Below, piece after piece: positions 56,352-64,000 of a stretch of 64,000 bases of DNA. Origin of the DNA: Chrysomallon squamiferum (lineage: Eukaryota > Mollusca > Gastropoda > Neomphalida > Peltospiridae); NCBI GenBank assembly GCA_012295275.1, contig CM022678.1, positions 69,501 through 133,500 of the forward strand, given 5' to 3'. A program made the translations under genes and the position numbers. Under the pieces are notes generated by a model, which was given only the letters and a program-made list of their open reading frames with translations, ran no database searches and was not told the DNA's origin. How positions within the stretch are numbered: position 1 is the first letter of the stretch; each line of letters starts with the position of its first letter.

Positions 56352-58840
56352 TTCTGTCGAGTTCACACACGAATATATATAAGATGATAATAAACAATGA
56401 GATTATTTTCAGTGTTTTTATCTCATCTACAGCCTAACTTTGTGGTTTAAATACACTTCTGATACAGTATGTTAAAAAAATAAAATAAACAAAAACAAAA
56501 TTAAATATATATATATATATATATAAAAATAATTGAAAAAGAATACTTCAGTTTTTTGAAATACGTGTAGCTATATTGCTTTCTAAACTGGTTTATATGT
56601 ATTCATTTTGTCAAATACAAATCGTTACTATTCTAAAACTGTAAAAAGTATTAATTATCAGCTCATCAACAGAATTCTGTTCTGTTACACACAACCAACA
56701 GACATCTGTGATGTGAATAAACAGATGGACAGACAGATACACAGAAAGTCAGTCAGACACACTGGCAGATAGATAGATAGGTAGGTAGGTAGGTAGATAG
56801 ACAGATAAAATATATACGCAGAAAGCCAAAGACAGACAGAGAAACGTATGGATAAATATGTAATTACAGAGGATGAACGGACAATAAACACATATACACA
56901 CTTAAATACAAACAATACATATACACATATACCTATATACATACATATACAAACACATATGTTTGTGTGTGTGTGCGTGTGTACAGAAAAATGATTAAAA
57001 CAGTGTGTACGATCCAGAATATAATATATTCTTCTAAGCTTGCTGTTTTTATATTTAGTCAAAGGAAGAAGGTCACGTGATACTGAATAATAACTGTTGA
57101 AGATAAACAAAAGATGACGATGATAATAATAACAAAACAACAAATTTATAACACACACATACACACACACGCACACATAAACAAATATTCGAAATGAAAG
57201 AGTGAAAGATTAACGATGTGTAAAGAAACATAATAAATAAATAAATAAATAAATAACACATGAAAGAAAAAATATGTATGTGTACAGGATAATGTAAAAA
57301 TAGAATAATCCAGATAAATTATTACGATAAATTTATAAAAATGGAAAATGTATTATTGTTGTTGTTGCAGTCATCATCATCGTTATTGTCAACATCATAA
57401 TTTGTTAATTAATTTATTATTGTTGTTGTTGTTTATATTTGTTGATTTTTAAAAAGCTTTAGTTTAGATGTGATGTTAATTAATGAGTTAATTCAGATGC
57501 TTATCACGATTTCCTATATAATAATAATAATCATAACAAAGAAGACAGAATACTGACTTAGCGAATGACACAGCGAAAATATGATCTGTCAGTTTTTACA
57601 AAATGTGCCGATTATTTTTTTGTAAACGGAATAGTCAATCATAATTATTTTATTCTTCTATTGTCGGATCGTGACATCGTTTTTTTTTTTTTTATTTTTT
57701 TTTCTACTTTTTTTTTTTTTTTTTTTTAAGAATGAGACACATAGTCATTTGAAATAGCAGTTCAATAGAAAATTCAGGATTCTGTAACAAATATAGAACA
57801 ATGTCACGTTTTCTTTTTTACTGAATAAGAAATTAGAGACTGTTACTATAGAAAACAATGACGTCACTGCTGACTGAATGGAAATGAAACAAGAGAAAGA
57901 TATAAGTGACGTCACTATTTGTTTTTCGCACGGGTAGCTAGCACAACGAGATAGCGTTACACGCTGTGACGTAACTGGTATATTTATCATGTATTATGAG
58001 TAATAGGTGTAACTGTAAACATTAGTCACCGAACATTACAGTATTCACATGTCTTTATATTATTCTGATTTCAAAACAAAAATAAATAAATAAATATGAT
58101 AAATAAGTTTCTTTTATATTAACATACAACCTAAATATCTTTTTCCCACCTAATTAATGAACACTAATTACAGTAAGTAAGATATTTTTATTAATAAATT
58201 AATTAAAGTTTATATTTGTATTTCTGTGCGTTTCCTCATATCTTGTTATTATTGTATAGTGTTACTTTATTTTTATTTTGTATAACTAGCTGTAGCGAGC
58301 GCGTAATAAAATATTACATGTTACCCTTTTGAACTAGTACTCGGTTTTTATCTAGCGATAAAAAAATAAAGAGAGAGAAGAAGAACAACAACAATAATAT
58401 AAAATCACATATAAAGGAATATTATGTCAGTATTTTGTCACGTTTCAAATATAAACACACAGATGCACACACACGAACACACACAGATTATCATTAATAA
58501 TAATATAGGTAAAATTCCCACATTGCCTGTATTCCAAGTGTTAGCAACAAGTTCTATTAAATTCACAAAAATTGAAAAGATTTCAAACATCAGTTATGTG
58601 AAAATTATCTGATGAGCCACTGACAAGCTTTGATCCAGCAGTCGTCCGCATGTTACAGTTTTGAAACGGTTAAGCTTGTAATTAGTAATAACAGAAAATA
58701 AATATATAAATAATTGCTTTTGTACTATTATTATCTTCAGTTCTTACTCTTGTTGTTGTTATTTATTTATTCAAAGTTATTTTTGTTTTCATTACTGGGA
58801 TAATGTTTGTTCAAAATTCTTGTTCAGGGACGACACCCAG
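55791..58840. other. non-coding, microsatellite-rich
   Basis: TAA run at 56310-56351, GATA/GGTA repeats at about 56765-56800, CA-rich DNA at 56885-57180 and T runs at 57680-57730. TGACGTCA palindromes occur at 57859 and 57907 within 57840-57975, a GC-richer patch that also holds TGACGTAA. No gene recognised. Confidence 0.45.
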
Positions 58841-58858
58841 CTGGTTGAACGATCGTTT

Positions 58859-59678
58859 AGTTGTCTGGGTGCTGCAAGCTGGTTGTGCGAGTTCGTAGTG
58901 ACGTCACGCTGCTGACACGTCAGTGTTGTTGTCTGTGTGCTGCAAGCTGGTTGTGCGAGTTCGTAGTGACGTCACGCTGCTGACACGTCAGTGTTGTTGT
59001 CTGGGTGCTGCAAGCTGGTTGTGCGAGTTCGTAGTGACGTCACGCTGCTGACACGTCAGTGTTGTTGTCTGGCTGCTGCAAGCTGGTTGTGCGAGTTCGT
59101 AGTGACGTCACGCTGCTGACACGTCAGTCTTGTCTGTGTGCTGCAAGCTGGTTGTGCGAGTTCGTAGTGACGTCACGCTGCTGACACGTCAGTGTTGCTG
59201 TCTGGGTGCTGCAAGCTGGTTGTGCGAGTTCGTAGTGACGTCACGCTGCTGACACGTCAGTCTTGTTGTCTGTGTGCTGCAAGCTGGTTGTGCGAGTTCG
59301 TAGTGACGTCACGCTGCTGACACGTCAGTCTTCTTGTCTGGGTGCTGCAAGCTGGTTGTGCGAGTTCGTAGTGACGTCACGCTGCTGACACTTCAGTGTT
59401 GTTTTCTGGGTGCTGCAAGCTGGTTGTGCGAGTTCGTAGTGACGTCACGCTGCTGACACGTCAGTGTTGTTGTCTGGGTGCTGCAACTGGTTGTGCGAGT
59501 TCGTAGTGACGTCACGCTGCTGACACGTCAGTGTTGTTGTCTGGGTGCTGCAAGCTGGTTGTGCCAGTTCGTAGTGACGTCACGCTGCTGACACGTCAGT
59601 CTTGTTGTCTGGGTGCTGCAAGCTGGTTGTGCAAGTTCGTAGTGACGTCACGCTGCTGAGACGTCAATCTTCTTGTCG
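58859..59678. repeat. 68-bp minisatellite, 12 copies, each with a CRE palindrome
   Basis: GCTGCAAGCTGGTTGTGCGA starts units at 58871, 58939, 59007, 59075, 59140, 59208, 59276, 59344, 59412, 59480, 59547 and 59615. Units are 65-68 bp with very few substitutions, and each contains GTAGTGACGTCACGCTGC and TGACACGTCAGT. The array is GC-rich and CpG-containing in an AT-rich setting. No open frame runs through it. Confidence 0.97.
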
Positions 59679-60138
59679 ACATTTTACATGAGTTTGTCCT
59701 CAATCAATTCTGCGACAAACCACTACCGTAAAGCTCTTAATAACCTACTTTTGTTTGTTACTCGAATAGGGTGCGTCATTCCTTTTGTTACGCACAGGTA
59801 AAATAATAACTCAGTTTTTGTAAATAAACGTTGGTTCAAGAACACATGATGGTATGAATTTACATTTAAAAAAAATAAAGAAAGAAAGAAAAAAAAATCG
59901 GTCACGAAGCAAAAGCAAAGTTCGTAGTCGATAGCAACAGTTTATTTTGAAGTGCACACAGTCTATACATATTTTTTAATGTATTCGCTATTGCAAAGAC
60001 TCACCTGTACTTTGAGTAACAGGATTTAGAAATAAGATTTAAGAGACCTACATTCAGGTGTGTGTCTCTGTGTGTCATAATGAAAATAATAAATGAATAA
60101 ATGAATAAAAGGTAAACTATTGTACTTATGATATAGCT
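59679..60138. other. non-coding
   Basis: No gene or repeat identified beyond short A-rich runs. Confidence 0.4.
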
Positions 60139-60327
60139 CAATGGTTTCCGAAATCTATATTTACTGTGATGGGTCCCAAACCAATCTACACGTTTTTATT
60201 TATTCCTCCTTCCAAGTCAAGTTGAAAAAATCTAAACCATACCCTGGCTCAAGAACAATCTCGCGACCCCCAGAAAAAAGGCTGGCAACCTTTCTGGGGT
60301 TCGCGATACTCAGGGTGAAAACCTATG
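60139..60327. mobile_element. non-autonomous hAT MITE, ~189 bp
   Basis: The left end CAATGGTTTCCGAAATC and right end GGGTGAAAACCTATG resemble degenerate hAT termini (CAGTGGTTCTCAACC type). Interior CTCGCGACCCCCAG and CTGGGGTTCGCGA form an inverted pair. The flanks ATATAGCT and ATTTAGCG match at 6 of 8 bases, consistent with an aged target duplication. Confidence 0.6.
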
Positions 60328-60352
60328 ATTTAGCGGTAGTAGTAACACTGAC

Positions 60353-60412
<60 letters not shown>

Positions 60413-61300
60413 AGTAAAATAATAAAAGATAATAATAATAAAAACAAAGATAAATAAATAAAAATAAGAAACTTGAACAGGACTACAAATTCTTACAAAG
60501 AAATACGAGCTTAAACCTTTCATTGTGGAATAACTGTCACAGGTATCGGATTATTAACATGAAGTATAAACAGAGCTGTTAGAAGTATTAATCTGTTGTT
60601 ATGACAGTTAAAAATAAACTTGACGTCAGTGCAAATTACTATTATTACTGTTTACTTTCTGACTGCTAAATGTTTATTTCATCACTGACGCACGGAAATT
60701 GACCAGTTAGTTCACAGACTCGTTTAGCTGGTAGAGATGTTCTGTTTCAGGTTTTCTTTTTCTTCTTCTTCTTCTTTTTATTTTATTTTTATTTTTAAAT
60801 TTTAATCTCGCAAAAAAGGACGAGAAACATCTTGCGCCAGTGGAAATGTTAACGTAGCTTTTTAACCCGGGCAGACGTAAATTCGAAAGGTCGCGAGTCG
60901 ACGATCGTCTGCAGTGTCTAAACTAAACCAGATAACTCTTTGACAGTACCAGTAGAGTTCTCTCCTTTCATTTATTCGAAAATAATCTTTTTATCACGTA
61001 TTATAACTATCTGATCGGCAGAACTAAATCTTTGGCGCCCTAAAGCTTCAACTTTTATGAGAAGCTTTCGAAATCAGCAACGAGATCTGCGTCACCATTT
61101 TTATTATGTCCTGTGGGTTTCTTCCGTGACAGCTTTAAAAGTGTATTTACGGTCTGTTAGATTCATCTTTGTATGCAGTTTAGCATTTTGAATGTTCTCT
61201 GTCTTATGTACGTCTGATTAGACTCTGCACATAGACAATATTCGGGAATGCACTGGCGCAGGAGGACAAAGTCCAATCACGACCACACAAAACCCGTTAG
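60328..61300. other. non-coding
   Basis: TAA run at 60354-60411. The rest is unique-looking sequence of higher GC (60820-61150) with no recognisable frame. Confidence 0.4.
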
Positions 61301-61387
61301 ATGCCGCTGATGAGACTCGAACATACGGCACCCATTCGTCCACACTTCGAAGGCGGACGATGTAACTGTTCGGCCACCGAGAGAACC
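61301..61387 (-). repeat. tRNA-like sequence, probable SINE head
   Basis: The reverse strand begins GGTTCTCTCGGTGGCCGAAC (A-box like GGTGGCCGAACAGTTAC), has a Ser/Leu-like arm GTCCGCCTTCGAAGTGTGGAC and a B-box like TGTTCGAGTCTC. About 87 nt, as for a class II tRNA, but the acceptor arms do not pair, so it is a tRNA-derived SINE or tRNA pseudogene rather than a functional tRNA. Confidence 0.55.
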
Positions 61388-62929
<1,542 letters not shown>

Positions 62930-63615
62930 TCAAACATGGATATCGACCGTTTCTAATAAACAGGAATCGTGTTCGTATATAACTGGTAAAATTACAAAAC
63001 GCTTAAAACGTGACACAGGATATAGACAAGGGGATCTGTTATTTCACTGTCTTTCCATCTTTTATGTTGAGAGTCTTGGAATCTTGGTAAGAAATAAGAA
63101 ACGTATATACAGGATTGATATAAACGGCAATGAATTTAGAAATTTCGCCGACGACACAACCTTGCTATTAGGTTAGTGTGATAAAACTCTGTGAGCGTCT
63201 GTGGAAACAAAATGTTTTACCGATATATCTGATCTTAAAGTTAATACATATCAAACAAATACAATAAACTTAGGGAAATACCAAATTAATCACAAAAAAA
63301 GATCTAATAAAACAAAAATTAAAATGGACTACATAATTCACAATACGGATTTGTGTCAAATACAAAATTTAAAATTATATGCAAAGTTGAATGCGGTTAA
63401 AAGGCTGCTTGAACAATGGTCAAAGTTTTCTTTCTCACCTCTGGAAAAATTACTGCAATCAAAAGTTTAGTTTCATCGAAAATTGTTTGTTTGTTTTTCT
63501 TCTCTGCCAAATCCAACAAACTGTTTCTTTAAAATATTAGAAACATATTTCTGGAACAAACAAACCCCGACAAAATATATAAAAAAATATTATTTCAGGA
63601 TTAAATATATAAATT
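62930..63615 (+). mobile_element. L1-like non-LTR retrotransposon fragment (RT palm to thumb)
   Basis: The plus strand reads TGYRQGDLLFHCLSIFYVES (RQGDPLSP-type block), LGILVRNKKRIYRIDINGNE, FRNFADDTTLLLG (the catalytic F/Y-A-D-D motif), then DLKVNTYQTNTINLGKYQ and LNAVKRLLEQWSKFSFSPLE, SLVSSKIVCLFF. This is the order of the RT palm and thumb in L1/Tx1-like elements. Frames shift at least twice and the 5' part is missing. The open frame at 63201-63470 is the thumb piece. Confidence 0.8.
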
Positions 63616-63696
63616 CGAACCAATACATTGCTTGTCTTTTGTGTAACTGTTTATAATCTAGAGCGTCACTGATATTGGTTTATGGATCACCTACAG

Positions 63697-64000
63697 CAGC
63701 GGTTCTCAAACGTTTTGAAGTCGGGGCACACTTGAAGCCTTACAATAAATTCCGGGCACACTACACACAATATGCTAAGAAATATACTACAAAATGTAAA
63801 ATAAATTACAGAAATAACTGAAAGAAGAGTATAGACCTTTATTCATCATCTATTTGTTAAATAATAAATTAATAATAATAATAATAATAATGTTTACCGA
63901 CTGTTGAATACCTACATACTAATAGGCGGCTATTTATTGCATATTACAGGAAATGTAATAGAAATTAAAATATCCGTAAATCAATAAATTCATCAAGAAA
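63697..64000. mobile_element. left end of a hAT-like element (runs off window)
   Basis: CAGCGGTTCTCAAACGTTTT and later GGGGCACACTTGAAGC and GGGCACACTACA are characteristic of hAT terminal sequence. The other end lies beyond the window. Confidence 0.45.

Noticed and set aside
56685-57176. 163-residue minus-strand frame rich in Tyr, Val and Cys
   Set aside because: Built from CA, GATA and GGTA simple repeats.
61301-61387. Functional tRNA gene
   Set aside because: Acceptor-stem halves do not pair and the anticodon arm is imperfect. Better explained as a SINE head.

Overview
The window is AT-rich and intron-rich, dense in microsatellites, minisatellites and decayed transposons (non-LTR, hAT, Tc1/mariner, MITEs, a tRNA-like SINE head). 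This is animal genomic DNA. The first two exons of EXOSC6 and a STAND-NTPase/ankyrin gene family suggest an invertebrate, probably lophotrochozoan or mollusc-like, but the species cannot be assigned.

The assembly is three contigs joined by two gaps of exactly 200 N (4494-4693 and 50386-50585). The middle contig begins and ends with Oxford Nanopore adapter sequence. Its first ~9.6 kb (from 4711) recurs almost identically as its last ~9.6 kb (to 50355), in direct orientation with a period of about 36.1 kb. Differences between the copies are mostly single-base indels concentrated at the two contig ends. A collapsed tandem array, a true tandem duplication, a circular molecule and a misjoin are all possible.

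Layout. 1-306 is the last exon of an unidentified gene. 1549-3540 is a decayed LINE. 4711-14600 is gene A copy 1: small cassette exons, a Ser-rich repeat exon, an ankyrin exon and a broken STAND/ankyrin tail. 16.2-24.1 kb is a promoter-like segment and paralogous gene B (small exons, then a P-loop STAND NTPase with ankyrin repeats). 24.1-31.4 kb holds MITEs, minisatellites, microsatellites and three or four orphan exon candidates. 32192-32687 is EXOSC6 exons 1-2. 33.1-39.1 kb holds a second LINE copy, an ankyrin fragment and a Tc1-like pseudogene. 40.06-50.36 kb is gene A copy 2. 50.6-64 kb has no recognised host gene but holds an internally deleted hAT element with target-site duplication, a CRE-bearing 68-bp minisatellite, a SINE head and an L1-like RT fragment.

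The most interesting signal is in the STAND/ankyrin family. Almost every short exon upstream of the ankyrin or NTPase exon enters after 2 nt of a split codon and leaves 1 nt, so exons can be skipped or combined without changing frame. Most encode a sequence fitting the RHIM amyloid-motif layout (hydrophobic-x-N/H-x3-hydrophobic-x-hydrophobic-G). The inferred architecture is a tandem, possibly alternatively spliced array of RHIM-like motifs, then a STAND NTPase, then ankyrin repeats: a plausible innate-immune receptor using amyloid signalling. The motif call was made by eye and needs profile searches and RNA data.
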